Below are positions 27,501-41,500 of a stretch of 64,000 nucleotides of DNA, in pieces (the first letter of the stretch is position 1; the number at the start of each line of letters is the position of its first letter). Below the pieces are notes generated by a model. That model was given only the letters and a program-made list of their open reading frames with translations, was not told the origin of the DNA and did no database searches. The position numbers and the translations under genes were made by a program. This DNA comes from Brachionus plicatilis. Lineage: Eukaryota; Rotifera; Eurotatoria; Ploima; Brachionidae. The DNA lies in contig QEOQ01000663.1 of assembly GCA_010279815.1 (NCBI GenBank), positions 454,541-518,540 on the forward strand, read 5' to 3'.

Positions 27501-30500
27501 TCGAATAACAGAATACGGAATATTTAGAGAGATAAAAACTGGTTGAAAAACTTTCAAAGTCTCTGTTTTAGCTATTCCCAAGCCTGACTTATCTGACACA
27601 CAGTACGAATCAATCAACCAGTCGGTGATTGAATCAGGCACCTTTTGGTATTTGTTAATTAAACCATTTTCTCTTTTGGAAAAATATAAAAAAAAATTAA
27701 ACTTAAAATTTGTAATGACGTACCCTGATAATTCAATGTTCCAAAGCCAAGTTTCTGGAAAAAATTGTCTAATTGTCTGAATAATCTCTTCGTCCGGAAC
27801 AACCAAAGATTGAGATTCAGACAAAGGCATGCTAGCTGGCTGTAGAATTGGTTCAGATTGAGCAAAATCATCTGGAGGTCCTCGTAATCCTTGCTCTTGA
27901 AAAAGATTAAAAGTTCGGGGAACCGCTTAAAAAAAGGCTTAGCTCTAGAAATTAAATGGAACTGAAATATTCATACCATATGCGGGATAAAATGGACATT
28001 CTCGATAGATTTTCAAATCACTTAGATAAATAACTCTGGCACTTTTAAATGAATTTATAGGATCGTGTATTTGTGAGCCGTATCCATAACCAGGTAGTGC
28101 AATGCTTCTTTTTTTTAAAGGCATTTCATTAATTATTTGTGGAATTGGACGGTATTTTGGCCAAGTTGGAAAAAAATCTTAAAAATTTTTTAAGTGTCTT
28201 TTCTTAACAAAAAAATAGAATTTACTCTTGCAATTTTGTGATGTTTCGTAATTATTTGAAGTCCATTTTGATGGTTCGAATTTAGACAAAGCATCAAAAG
28301 CCTAGCAAGTTAAACATTAAGTAAATATTATAATCATTTTTTATTTACTTTTTGAATATCTAAAGTGTTTCGGTTTCCCATAAAACTAACACTTTTGTCA
28401 ATAGCTGACCAAGCGCAAATTGAATTTGGATCACTCACAATAGTGAAATTTACAAATCTTCCTGGTCTCAGATTATTTTTGTTCATTAAAAAATGAACCT
28501 TCAAAATAAATAATTAATCAGATAAATTTTTTTAAAAATGTATTTTTACTTTATTTTCAAAACATTTTGGAATATCAAGTTCTAAACTTTCAGGTATTAT
28601 TTCATTTTCGTATATAAAATAAGCCAAGATGCTAATTCTAGGAGACATTTGAGCTACTAAATCAAATGATAACTCAAAAATATATTCGTCTGGTTTATTC
28701 GTTGGATTTCCATCAATATAAAATTCTAAAAAAATCATCAGTATAAAAAAAGTTTTAAATTTTTTTTAAAATTGGTACTTTGATCCAAGTTTGCTTTCGA
28801 ATTCAAAATTTTGTTCACCAGCTTAACTTCCAAAAATATTTCATTTTCTCCACTTTGAACATTTAGCTTTTCAGCTTGAATGTCATAAGAACCAATAAAT
28901 GTAAAATTAGACCGTGATTGAAGATGAAAATAAACTATGTTGGAAAAACGTTCTGAGTTTGCTGTTTTAATGATCATTTCGAATTTATATCTTTGACCAC
29001 ATTTTAAATTTCTTTCGTCTTGTGGCCTATATATGGCTAAATATGAGTTTTTATCCGTATACCACGGCGTGATTGGAAATGTTTGGTAATTTTTGGGATG
29101 GTTTTCATTCAATACCTTGAATTTAAATTAAATCATAAAATAAATTAAATTTTTTTCTAAAATACTTTTAGAAAATATTTTTCTGGTTTTGGTGATATGA
29201 CCAGATTACCACACAATTCACAATCATTTGGGTCATAGGCAAATTCAAGGTTACCATTAGAATCAGTTTGAAAATAATTTTCGAAAAAAATTTCTGAGTT
29301 TTTTTCAAAAGTAATCTTTATTTTTTCATTTTTGTATCCGTGTCCCTCAGCATTTTTTATCATTAACTAAATACAATTTAAAATAATTCTTCAACTTTTA
29401 AATGTAAGAAAATACTTTGAAAAAATTTTTAAATCCTGGTTTGTATTGTAGTGGCTCAAGAAGGTCGACAACAAAATTGTTAAAAGAAACAACAGTAGAA
29501 GAACTTGTTGACATGTCGATATCTATACATATAATGAAATTTTCCATTAATCTAATAATTAAAAAAAATTACTTGTTTTATCTTCGGTTACTTTGGCTTC
29601 AAAATTAATCCTGTAAATATAACTGCCTTGGTTAATTCCCAATTCGCCGAGGTCAATTTCAAAATTTTCACATCCCTTTGACTAAAAAAAGTATGTTATA
29701 AATAATTAAATTTGAATTATTATAAAAAAACATTAAAAAATATACCTCTTTGTTATTTGTAATTGATTTTTGAATTTCGTCTTTGTATGTTCGGAAGGAA
29801 AATTTTTTGGTAAAGGCTCTTAACTCAAAATTTCCTTTAACATCATTGCCATGTGAATATCTGAATTGATTTTTTTAAAAGAAATACTAATAATATTATT
29901 TAAATTACTTTGCGCAAACAGTAACAGTAATGGTTTCTGAAGATGCCCAAATTGTGTGAGGATTACCAATCGTTACTTCAAATTTAGGTAAAACATATTT
30001 TTTAATTTCAAATTTTGTTGATAAAATTGAGCCGTCCTCTTCTATCAATTCAACTTTCCAAATTCCCAAGTTTGGCTCTTCAGAAATGGCCAGTTCAAAG
30101 TCGACCAAAACTTTAAAAAATACTTAAGTCAATATTTAAAATTTTATCGAAAATACATTTTTCATTATCGAATCCATTCCATTGAGTCAAACGCGAGCTA
30201 GAGCTATCAACTACATAAATTTCTTTGTATTTTTTAACCAAAGGCCTGAGCTGAAAGTCCAGTGTCAAAACTCTTATCCTCACTAAAAAAAATAATTACA
30301 CTCATATAATGACTAATAATCTTACATTTGTCTCCTGGTTTATAGACAGGTTTATCTGTTTCAACAAATCTGACAAAGTTCTTTTTGGTTAGAGCAAAAT
30401 TTTTGGAATCTTTGAAAGTATATTCTCCATTGGTGCTTGATCCAGAAATGGAAATTTTTGAAAAATAGGAAAAATCACAGCTAGGTTCGATAAAAATGTC

Positions 30501-30856
30501 AAAACAAGTATCTTCAGCTATGAATAAAAATTAATATATATTTAAAAAAACAATTATTTTTATTACTTGAATCGACATTTTTTTCTATCAAAGAAAAACA
30601 GTTTTCATCATTTTTTACAGAAAAATTGATTTCTGATTCAATATTTTGAAAGCTGATACAAAATTTAGCATTAGAACCCGGAATTACGCTGGATGGAAAA
30701 GTAGCAAAAAAACTTGGACTAGATTTAAGAAAAAATTTAAGCTGGTTAGTTTCTCATTATTTGTTTTGTTAATTACGCTGCATGGCTTCTTCGGCATAGG
30801 AAGAAAAATATGGCTAATAAAGGCCAAATGCATAATTTTCGACAGTGAACTATCAT
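24506..30856 (-). CDS. Secreted thioester protein, alpha-2-macroglobulin/CD109/TEP family
   Basis: Rebuilt as 22 exons, 1535 aa, all phases consistent: 30856-30777, 30718-30567, 30517-30326, 30282-30157, 30110-29909, 29860-29746, 29681-29573, 29522-29416, 29366-29166, 29115-28779, 28725-28550, 28498-28349, 28301-28226, 28177-27977, 27925-27724, 27672-27444, 27391-27239, 27189-27085, 27030-25643, 24929-24770, 24715-24610, 24546-24506. Introns are 43-64 bp except the 713-bp one at 24930-25642. Exon 1 encodes a signal peptide (hydrophobic WPLLAIFFFL core, SHAA end). Macroglobulin-type domains follow (DKPVYKPGDK, ISVCAKYSHG-like). A bait-like linker spans about 675-790, then FFPETWLWNIEL. The thioester motif GCGEQ is at 1038-1042. 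The C-terminal domain has VYDYYEP and ends EINAC without a GPI-type tail, so it is probably secreted. The position of the catalytic His of C3/C4B is Ser (about 1158). Family members trap proteases or opsonise; which applies here is unknown. Confidence 0.93.
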
Positions 30857-32273
30857 TTTTCTAATTTAGGAAAAAAAATTTTGAGTGATATATCATTTCA
30901 ATTTCGGATTTATATATATGTTTCTTATCTAAAAGATAAAGTGTAGATTTTTGTTAAAAAACTTTTTGGTAAAAAGGATGCGCAATTATTTGATTTAAAA
31001 GTGATATCTTGAGAAGACTCCAACAAAGATTTATCTTTAAAGTATCAACCATTTTCGAGTTAAATTGTTATCAACTATTTTTTTGTTGAAGTTTACAGTT
31101 TAATAATTATTTTAAAATTAATTTTCGTTACAGTGTTGAAATCGCCCACTTTTTACAACTGTTAAATTAATTCAATGATTCATCTTTTTTAATTAACTTT
31201 GCTTTTTTTCGTAAGTAATTTTAACATTCTAGCATGAATTTAGTTAATTGTCTAGATAATTCAATTTTTTGTTAAATCTTCATTGAATTACATTTGAAAA
31301 AAATAATATATATTTTGGAAATTTTTTCAATTATTAAAAATATGGATGTTTTGAAATAAAAAAATAAATGAAGCAAATTTGTGTTGATTCTTAAAATCCA
31401 AATGCTTGATAAAATCGTGCCAACACATTTGAAGAATTTCAAAAGATGATCGTAAATATTGAATAAACAGATGATTTATTTCAAATAATTCTTTAGTTTA
31501 TAGTAGCATTTATAGTTAATGCTTTAGTTTCAAATTTTAGATAAATTTACACTCGAGAACAGAATTATTTTGATCACTTCTAGATTATTAATCCAAATAA
31601 TTTGCCAATGTGGAAATCAAAGGGACTCAGTTTAGACAGTCAAATTTTTTTTTATTTTAAAAAACTTTTAATAAAAATTATCATTTTTCTTTTCAAAATT
31701 ATCTATTGAAATAGAAATCACAAAATCATTAGGAAGCTCATTCCACTTTGAAGCTTTTCTTTGCCTAAAAAATTTATATTTTGGTACATAGATTTTCAAG
31801 CTGATTGAATTTCTATGAGTACTTCATGATGAAAATCTAATATATCAATAAATATTTACTAAAGGTTAATAAAAGAATGTTAATTTTTTGATTGTCCATT
31901 ATCCAAAAGATAAATTGATAAGATTTATGAAAAAAAAATTAATTTTTATTTCTTTTATTTGAATATCTTTAGTGATGTTTATCTTTGATCCTTTATTTAA
32001 TTTTTGTGAAGGAAAATTTTTTTTTTAATTCAAAATAATTAATATGTACTGCTCATGTTTTTAATCAAGTTAATTCAGACTAAGAGCAATAAATCAGAAG
32101 TCTATGCAAATGAGAAGCATGAATGAATTCTTCAACTTTGTTTCAAAAGCAAAATCTTCACCAGTTTTCACGATCCTTTTTAAATCAAATACTTCTACTT
32201 GAAGCTAAATTTTATCTTTAGAATCAATGAACACATTTATGTATAATATAAATTTTATAACCCTTAGCTCTAA
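30857..32273. other. Upstream flank of the thioester-protein gene
   Basis: Begins with a splice-acceptor-like TTAG at 30864-30861, four nt before the start codon. The rest is AT-rich DNA in which I see no gene. Confidence 0.45.
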
Positions 32274-32590
32274 TTTATGTTGTTTTGTTATTCAAAACAA
32301 CATAAAATCGAGACTTTGGCAGAGTCAAGTTGGGAGCAATTTTTAGCAATTTTGTTCAAATAAAACATTAGTAATTTAATTTAAAATGATTTAAAATAAT
32401 TTAAAATGTTAAAATGAATATTGATATAAGAATTTTTTTAACAATAATTAACGAATTCTGTTAAAATTTAATATATTCCTAATTTTTGTTAAGTGATCAT
32501 ATTTTAATCGGATTTTATGCAATTTTAAATTTTATACAATTGCTCTGCTCCAGATAAAAATTGCTCCTAACTTCACTCTCCTTAAGACTT
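32274..32590. repeat. Perfect hairpin next to a decayed inverted-repeat element
   Basis: A perfect 14-bp stem (32274-32287 with 32293-32306, loop TTATT) sits beside a longer diverged inverted repeat. Arm 32311-32346 contains AGTCAAGTTGGGAGCAATTT, and its inverted partner at about 32555-32590 contains AAATTGCTCCTAACTTCACT. Arm identity is roughly 70-80 percent. It looks like an old MITE with no clear target-site duplication. Confidence 0.5.
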
Positions 32591-35500
32591 TTTTGCGGAA
32601 CTAAATAAATTTTCGTTCAAATTTTTTCTTTTTTTTATTATATTAGAGTTAAAAATAATTAAAAATCTTATTCCAAAATTATATTTAACGAGATATTTTT
32701 TTTATCCTCTTTTTCTTTCAGCATAAAAGAGTATTATCAAACAATTATTAAATCCCTTTATTAGTAAATTTTACGATGCAATAGACGCTAATTTTTGATA
32801 CGTAATTCACCATAAAATAAAAATTATTTAAAATTTTTTAAAGGTACAGAAATGGTTTTGATATCATTAAAATTTAAGATTTACAATAATTTTAATACAA
32901 ATTCCAACTTCGAGAACTATATACTTACAAATGGCAATTAAGACCATTTTGTTTTTTTGTAATAAGAATTTGGTGCCAAAACTTTACAATTCAGTAATTG
33001 AAAATTGAAAAAAATTAAAAAAATTCTTATCGTTTCTGAGCATATTCAGATAAACAAAAAATAAATAAATAACTTTTAAAAATCTGAAATCTCTTATTTT
33101 CTCTTATTTATTTCGTTGAATAAAAGAAAATAGAGGTTTGAAGACATATTTAGTTTCAATATTTATTTTACCTAAACGAATCATTTTAATTAAAATCCGG
33201 TTGTTAGATTCCTAAGTGACACGAGGTAGCTTGTACTAAAACGGTACAGATATTTAATATTTATTAGATAAAATTAAAATATTTAAAATTATATTTTTTA
33301 TTCTCTCTAATGATTAAAATTATTTAAAGGAAATTTAAAACAGTCCAAGCCATGAGTTGAAATTTTACGATAAAACAATTTTGGCGAAAATAAAAATCAT
33401 TAAGTCAACATAATTTTTCTAAACAAAAACTACTTGTTAATGCATAATTTCTTAGCGCTAAAAAAAATTATTTTCCTTAGATTTAAGCCTGAATTTAAGT
33501 TGTTTTAAACAAAAATAATTCTATTATTAGTATATTTTTTTTTAAATTTCAATAATTCTAAGTTTTCATTGATTTAAAAATTAATTGAGTTTTAAAATTT
33601 TATTAATAAATGATCGATTTTCCAGCTGGATAAGATAATGTATTTGAGCTATCCCTAAAATGTTCTACTTCTAGTCAATACGTGAAAATAATTGTTGTTT
33701 TTAGTTAACTTTAAATCGTTTACAAAAAATGATTTTTCAAAGAAAATAAAAGGAATACACAATAATTAAATCAAAAATAAAATTTGATTCCTAATGAAAA
33801 AAAATGTTTAAAAGATCTCATCACTTTCTTCATACACACTCAATTAGCATCTCTTTCAACAAGCAAATTTTTAAACTTCAACTTTTCTCAAATTGTAAAT
33901 TAATGGATTTTGAACTAAAATTTAAAAGGAAAATAATGATTAAATAAATCTTAATACATCATAATTTTAGGTTTATTATTTATTTAATTTATAATTTTCA
34001 GTTTAACAAAATTTTTTAAGGAAAACTAAAGAACGTAAAATTTTAAGCATTTGATTATAAAAATCACATTTGGCTGTTGACTTGACTGTTTTTTTATAAG
34101 ACAAGTTAAATATTATTTGAATTGAAATTTAATATATAATGTTTTAAAATTTCAAAAAGCTTTAATGTTTTAATATTGGATTTTTTTTATTTTAATTTAA
34201 AATTACAGAATATACTTTCAAAATATGAAAGTAGAAAAAACTTTGTGTTAACGAAAATTTTAATTGATTCAAAATTAAAATAAGGTATAAATAACTCTCT
34301 TTTTTATTCATGTGAAATAAAATTAATTTGTTTTTTGGTTGATTTATTTTTCTTAATTGATAAAACAAACGGTTTAACAACAAATGAAGGCGTTTTTTTT
34401 TCTCTTGAGTTGCTAAGAAATTCATTTCATTCTAAATTGATATGATATATAATTTAAATTTAAAATCTATGCAAAACCAAACCATTCATAATTAGAAATT
34501 GTTTATTTTACAAAAAATTAGTAATTTCTTGTCAAAAAAGATATCTTTGGTATTTCTTTATTAAATTTTGATAGTCAAGACATAAAAACAAAGCTTTTAG
34601 CACTTTCATAAGGAATTTTATCAAAAACCCCACAAGAATTTTTTGTTTTGAATGTCCGTAATTCTTTTTTACTATTTGCTTTTGAAAAAAAAATGAAATC
34701 AATTTTTTAATTAAAAAAAAGTGAATCAATTCCCTGAGATTCAATTTTGTACGCTTAAAAAATTTTAAAATTAAACAAACTTTAAAAATCAGGACTGAGG
34801 ATGCCATATAAAACTTGTCTATATTTTATTTTTAGCTTTTATCTCGAAGTAATCTAAATAAAACAAGATCAGGTTAAAATTGGAGCATTATTAACTTTTT
34901 ATTTATCGTACTGGCTTGTTCTATTATGTTAATCCGTATAAGAATTTAGATATCGTTTGGAGTTGATTTCAAAAATTATTAAAAATTTTTGTTTAAGAAA
35001 AAAAGAAAAAGTCTAGCGCTTAGGGCAATCAACTAACCTTTCTTGGTTGAAAAAATTTATCAGGATATTTTTTTAAAATAATTTATTTCTGTTCATTCAA
35101 AATCTTAATATTAAAACGTAAACTAATCACCTTTAAATTCAAAAGTAGCATACATTATTCGAGATCAAACTTTGTCAAATCTTAGTCCAACCATCAAATA
35201 TTTATTTGATTTTACAAATGATGAAAAAAGATAGATTTTATGATAAGCTTGACACATTGCATTGGTTTTCAATTAATAACACTCTAGGGAAAATTCATGT
35301 GAGCCGAAATATCAAGCCGATTATCTAAGATAAGATCATTCAAAAGGTGCTAACCCTATCTGGTGGATCATAGTTTTGGCAAATTGTTAATTATATTTAA
35401 TAATTGTGCTCAAGCATATGGAAGAAGACTTAAATGCATTTTGAGTTTTATATTGATTTTTTTTAAGGTAAATTTTCCAAGCTTAGCCTTGAGGAGTTTA

Positions 35501-38500
35501 TTTTTCTTTTAATCTTTTATTGTTAAAATACAAAATTCGAATTTGTATAGAGCATTAAAATCGTGAGATAAATAATATTTTCTCTTAGGTAGCCATTTTT
35601 GAAAAATGATGTTTTCTTTCAAAATTGTTTAATTGTTATTTCTAAATTTTTCAAAAACTTAGAGAACTCGAAATTCTTTTATGGCTTTTTTTATTGTTTT
35701 TCTTTTGAAATAATTGCAAAATTGTAGATAAACAAGTTATTTTAAATTTATGTAAAATCTTTCTCTTGTTCACCAAGGGTGCACACAAGTCTTTTTTCAC
35801 TTTCTAATTATCTTGAATAAGCAAAGGTGTAATTTGATGATGCTAATAAAAGCATATTTATTTCAACAAAAACATTATTACTTCAATAAATAAACATGGG
35901 CGCAATTTTTTCCCGTAGTCTTGACTCAAATGAAAAATATTGTTCCAATTTGTCAGATTTTGTTCAAGATTATTAAAATTTTTAATTTTTTCACTTAAAA
36001 CCAGTTATCTAAAATGAGTCTAGTTATTTTTAGGATATTTAGACACAATAATCACCTCAAAAACTAACTAGCTTCTTTTTTTATTATTCAATTGTGAGTG
36101 CTATGGTACCTGTGATAACTAAAGATTACTTAATCTTTGCATTTGTTAAAATTAACCCTAAAGATTAATAAAAATTGGATTAAGATTAACGATAGATTGG
36201 TTATTAAGGATCTCTTTTCAAATAGATTTAAGAAAAAATATCAAATTTTTACATATGATGGGCGAGTTTTCGTCGCATTCAACCTGATAGATAAACAGGA
36301 TTAATCAGTTTTTGATACAAAAAGGCCAACAATTTGTAAAATAACTACATACAATTTATGTGTATAAATTACGTAATTGTTACACATATAAAAACAGATA
36401 ATGTCAAAATTTTTTTACCAAGTTTTAAGCCTATGTGCTTTTTAGTTTGCGACTTTGAACAAGCCAAACCATCTATTTGATTTAAATTCTTTTGGTTTAA
36501 AATCGTAAAAATAATCCATTAAATGATATTTAAACACTACTAGATGTATTATAAATTCATAAGATAATTAAATTTAGGTTCAAACATGCAAAAGAAAAAA
36601 ATAAAATTTATTTTAAAAACTTAAAAATTAAGACCAAATTTAAGTAAAATAGTTAAGCCTTGAGGTTCCAATTTATCTATAAACCTAGTCAACTGTATAA
36701 TTAGAAACAATCAAAAGTTATAGCTGGGATCAATTTAGTAAATAGCTTAATTTTTTGCTATGACTTTTAAATGTTCTTTTTACTTTATTTAACTTGTTTA
36801 TTTATCATTTTGTTTATCATCTAAAATTGACGAAAGTAAAGCGATTTACTCATTTTTGATATGTTTTTACATCAAAATGAAAATAATTTATTTGAACGTC
36901 GTATAGTTAAATTGCTTGCTCTTGGGTTTTGAGAAATTGTTTACAATAATAAATAGTTGTGAAAAATAAAACTGTCGATTTTTTTTTATTACTCAAATTA
37001 ATGATTTTTAAATTTAAATAAATTTAAGTTTCTATTGTATATTTAGGTGTTTACCTAAATTTGTTTAGTGCTAAATCCAAGATGGTCTATTTAGCCTTAA
37101 TTAAATGTATCATAGACAACCAAAAGAATATTAATTAGCTTCGTTAAAATCAAATGTTTTTTTGGCCATAGAATTTTTTGAATAAAATAAAATAAAAATT
37201 CGCTTTTGGCCATGCCAATCTGTCCTAGATAAACGGACGAACTCAAAGAGTTTTTTTTGTTTCTGATGTAAATGAGATTTTAGTCAAAAAAAGGGTTTTA
37301 ATACAAAGAAATTTAACTAAATTTTTTCAAAAAAGGATGTTAGTATTTGGCTACAATAAATTTATCAGAAAAAATCTCAAATATTTTTTTGGCTGGTTTT
37401 GACAAATTAAAAAAGTTTGTCTTTTAATTTTAATTGAATTCAAATCCTGGAGTTAATTTTATTTATCTAAATCGAAAAGCTATTAAGGCTAGTTTAAGTT
37501 AATCAAGCGAAATGCAGACTTAGCAAACTATGTACAAAAATTTAATTCAGAAAGAATTTAGAAAATTATATAAACCCTTAGCTAATATGTCCATGTGTGC
37601 ATTTTAATGGTCAAACCAAATTGGATTAGAAGGCCTTAGCAAAATTTCAAAGCAAGACAAAGCTTTAAAATCACAATTCAAATAAAACATTGGAAAAAAT
37701 AAATAAATTTATAGACCTAATCTCGGTAAAATATAAGATAAGCATACTTATTAGTTTAATGCTTCAGTTTGGTGAGCAAGCTAATTTAATACATAATAAA
37801 ACTCAATCTTCGTAATACTTTACTATTTTAATGAATAGGCACATATACCGAAAGATAAGCCTATCTTGTTCGGATTTTATTTCACTTTAAATAGTGCTTG
37901 GTGAGCTGCATGCTCAATTTTATAATTTTTGTTTATCGATGAAAAGGGAATAGAATTTCCAAGCAATATTTTTGGATCCAATTTAATCTACCAAGTTTTT
38001 GTTTGTATTTATGAAAAAAGTATAACCAATGATTCAATTACATTAGATTAATAGCATGAAATGTTAATTAATTTTGAAAAAAGTTTAGCATCCCAAGATT
38101 GAATAAAAAGCTTCCATAGAATAAAAAATCATCAATTCAGAGCTCAAACGTTTGTTTGGAATCTTTCAGTTTTTGCTTTCGAATATGTATTTGCATCCAA
38201 AATAATTATAAATAAAATTATGGCATTCTAAATCGAATATTTTCAATTAGGTCTCGTTTTTGATGAATGTTCTAATTTATTAGATCTGAGAGAATGGAAG
38301 TTTGTACAAAAGCTATTGTGTAGGCTTTTAAAATAACTTCTTATCAAAATTATATACGCAAAATTTACATATTCTAAATTAACTCTATGAAAACATTTAA
38401 ATTAAATTTTTTTTAGCATTCTCTTTCGAAACACTCACTTTTGATTTGTTTGGTAAATTATTTCTAACCATCATTCCATGTTCTTAAATAGAACCACAAC

Positions 38501-41500
38501 TAGTCAACTTGATAGCTTTAAAGTTGAGTAAAATTATTTTTGTTTTTTTAACTATGGCGACTATGGTTAAATTTTTAAGCTCCAGTAAAAAAATTGGTTG
38601 CAAAAATATTCAAATTAGATTTATTAATTAAAAAAATTATTTTAAAATTAAAATATAATAAGATAACTTAAAAATTGCTTCTAAATCAAAATCATGAATT
38701 GAGAATTAAAAAAAATAGGGTTTTTGCTCAAGAAAACCAATATTTAGAGATATTCAATTTGTGGTCGGACGAAGCCTTTTAGATTTGTGAGCATTGTTTT
38801 CTAAAGATGATAAGCTAGATGCTGAAGTCGGAGAAATTTAATTAAAAAAAATTGTTTCTAATTTTTCGAGGTGCTAAACAAAGCTGAATAAAATTAAATT
38901 TATTAATGCTGAAACGATTAGTAGAAAAGTTTAAAAATGATTTTGATTAATGAAGAAAAATCTCTTAGTCTATTGAGTATTTTTAGAAAAAATTAGGCTC
39001 TGAAAACAATAGAATTGTGTGACAAATTGAACTTGGAGATTAAATTTTCAACCAAAATTCAATTCTATCTGATTTTAATTTCGTTTCAAAAGAATTTTTT
39101 TAGCATAGCAAATTTGCCAAAATGAAAGATTAGTTGTGGCACAAAAAGTTTTGTTTGGAGATATAAAGATCGATTTAGCAATAGAATTTAGAATAATAAT
39201 ATTTTTCTAGAAAAGTGTCCAAATCTATTTACAAAATGAATTTTTTTCTATGACATTAAAAAAGCAAGATCAAGTCTACTTACTACAATGAACAATAATC
39301 GGTGAGAAACATATATTCAAACATTTTAACCCAAATTTTGGTCTTATTTCGCAAAGCTTCTAAATAAAATTATGACTTTAATTAATGCTAGTTATCAATA
39401 GGAAGTGCCATTTTTTAGACTAAAAATTTAAATTTATTATTCATGGACTGATTTAAGTTAATTATTTGAAAGAGTAATAAAATTTAAAGATAGGAACAGC
39501 AAATATGATAAATTTAAATTAAAAGATTTACCTCATTCAACAAAAAAAAACACCGTCAAAAAATACCAGAATCAAGATTTTTTGAAATTAACATTTATAA
39601 TTAATTTAAATTATTAAGAAAAATTATCAATTGATGTTTTAAGCTTTCATTTAAATTTTAAATTTTTTCATATTTAGAAACTGAAATTTTCAATAGAAAA
39701 TCTGTCAATTTAAGACTAAAAATGTTTTATTGATAAAATGGAGCTTCAAAATCAGCACTTACGAATTTTTTCCGTATCTAGGTCTCGGTCAATTTGGCCA
39801 AATTAAAACTAAAATATTAAATTTCAAAAAAACAAATCGAAATAGTGTTGCACCGTCTACTATTCTCATCATCCTAAATCTAATTTAGACTAGTTTAAAA
39901 AAATTAATTTCGATTAATATTCAAGTTGAATTTTAATTATTAACTACTGTAAATAATGAGAAACTCCACCATAAATCTCTTTAAATTTCGTCTACAAAAT
40001 TCATTAGCTATTTTTTTTCTCTAGTTTTATGCTCACCTAGAATTTTTGTGTTAAACATTGTTTACTCGAGCATTTAGATTTTTAAATATAATATAGAATT
40101 ATAGGTTTTTTATTAATGATTCTAGTTTTATTATTTTGATATTTTTTATATTTTTCGATCAAATTTTATTGTCTAGCATTCAATTTTATTATCAATTTAG
40201 TTCAAATATAATATTTTAAAATTAGATTAAATGTTGCCGTACTCATGCTCAGTGAAAAAAAAAATTAATTTTTATTACCGAAGAATGACCATATTTGTTT
40301 GTCTATTTTTCATATTTTCTTCATTGCTCCAATTCACTACGTATTAATTATGGCCAATTGATCTAGACTCTTAAAATTGAATTATAAAGAGCCAAGAATC
40401 TCTTCATTATTTTCCTAATAAGAGATAGTTAAAAGTCGAGCTGAGCCAAGTATTTTTCAGAGTTTTGCCAACGCAATAAATTTCTAGCCACTTTATTAAA
40501 AATTATAATTAATGGATTTGTGTAACCTAGGAACCATAACCATTTAGGTTTTTATGATAGAAGCATAGGACTAACCCAAACAATCAGCTCACTCCACTAC
40601 CAATTTAACATTTTATGAAAGTTATTAAGTCAACGATTTTTGAACAAAAAAATTAAAATAAAAACAGTTGAAGATAGCTGTGTTTGGTTTAAAGCTTTTT
40701 AGCAAATAGATTATGGGCTTAATTTTGAAGAATAGTAAAAGTCACTGTTTATTGTATAATAAATTTTATTTAAAAATTTTTTTTAATTTTTCCTTGAAAA
40801 TTTTATTTAAATTAGATCTAAATAAATTTATACCAGTAAATAAAGATTTAAGAATTGGTCTTAGAGCAAATTATTTATCCAAAATTAAGCTTATGATTGT
40901 TTTTTATTTTCTGCTAAATTGTAGCTCCTTAACATAAAAATGAAAATAAATTGAGAATATGTAAGCTTCCAGTTCAAGTGTATATTAATTTAAATTGGTT
41001 TATTTTTGTTGTTTAAGTAAAGAAAATTTGAAATAATTACATAAAGAATTATCTAGTAAGACTTATTTTTGTAATTTGTTAAGAATTTTTTTTATTTTTT
41101 TTAATTTGTATCTTTAAATTTTTTTAGATCATTTCAAGGTAAGCTAAGAAGCAAATAAATTTTGTACTTATCTAAAATAAATTTGATAGATTAAAAAAAA
41201 TAGATTTAATTAAAATAATTTGAGATGATTTAGACATGATCTGAGTTGAGCAAATAATTAACTAGTTTTTTTAAACTACGAAAGCAAATTGTTTCGCCTC
41301 GCCTTTTTTATAAATTAAATCCAAATATTTTTGGATAGATGGTCAATGTTCTGTCTTGTAAGTAGCCCATTTGTAATACATGATTGAAAATTTTCTTTGA
41401 AGCATAATAAGCAAATAATTGCTTTAACAATATTTAAATAATTAATAACTTTAGGTCCAAATATTAAAATTCACAACGATATAATTATACTAAAATAGTT

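Noticed and set aside
34192..34807. Two minus-strand frames of 77 and 91 codons
   Set aside because: Low-complexity Leu/Lys/Phe composition, no recognisable motif or conserved neighbour exons.
40713..40937. 74-codon plus-strand frame starting MGLILKNSKSH
   Set aside because: Composition of AT-rich chance frames; no splice-compatible continuation found.
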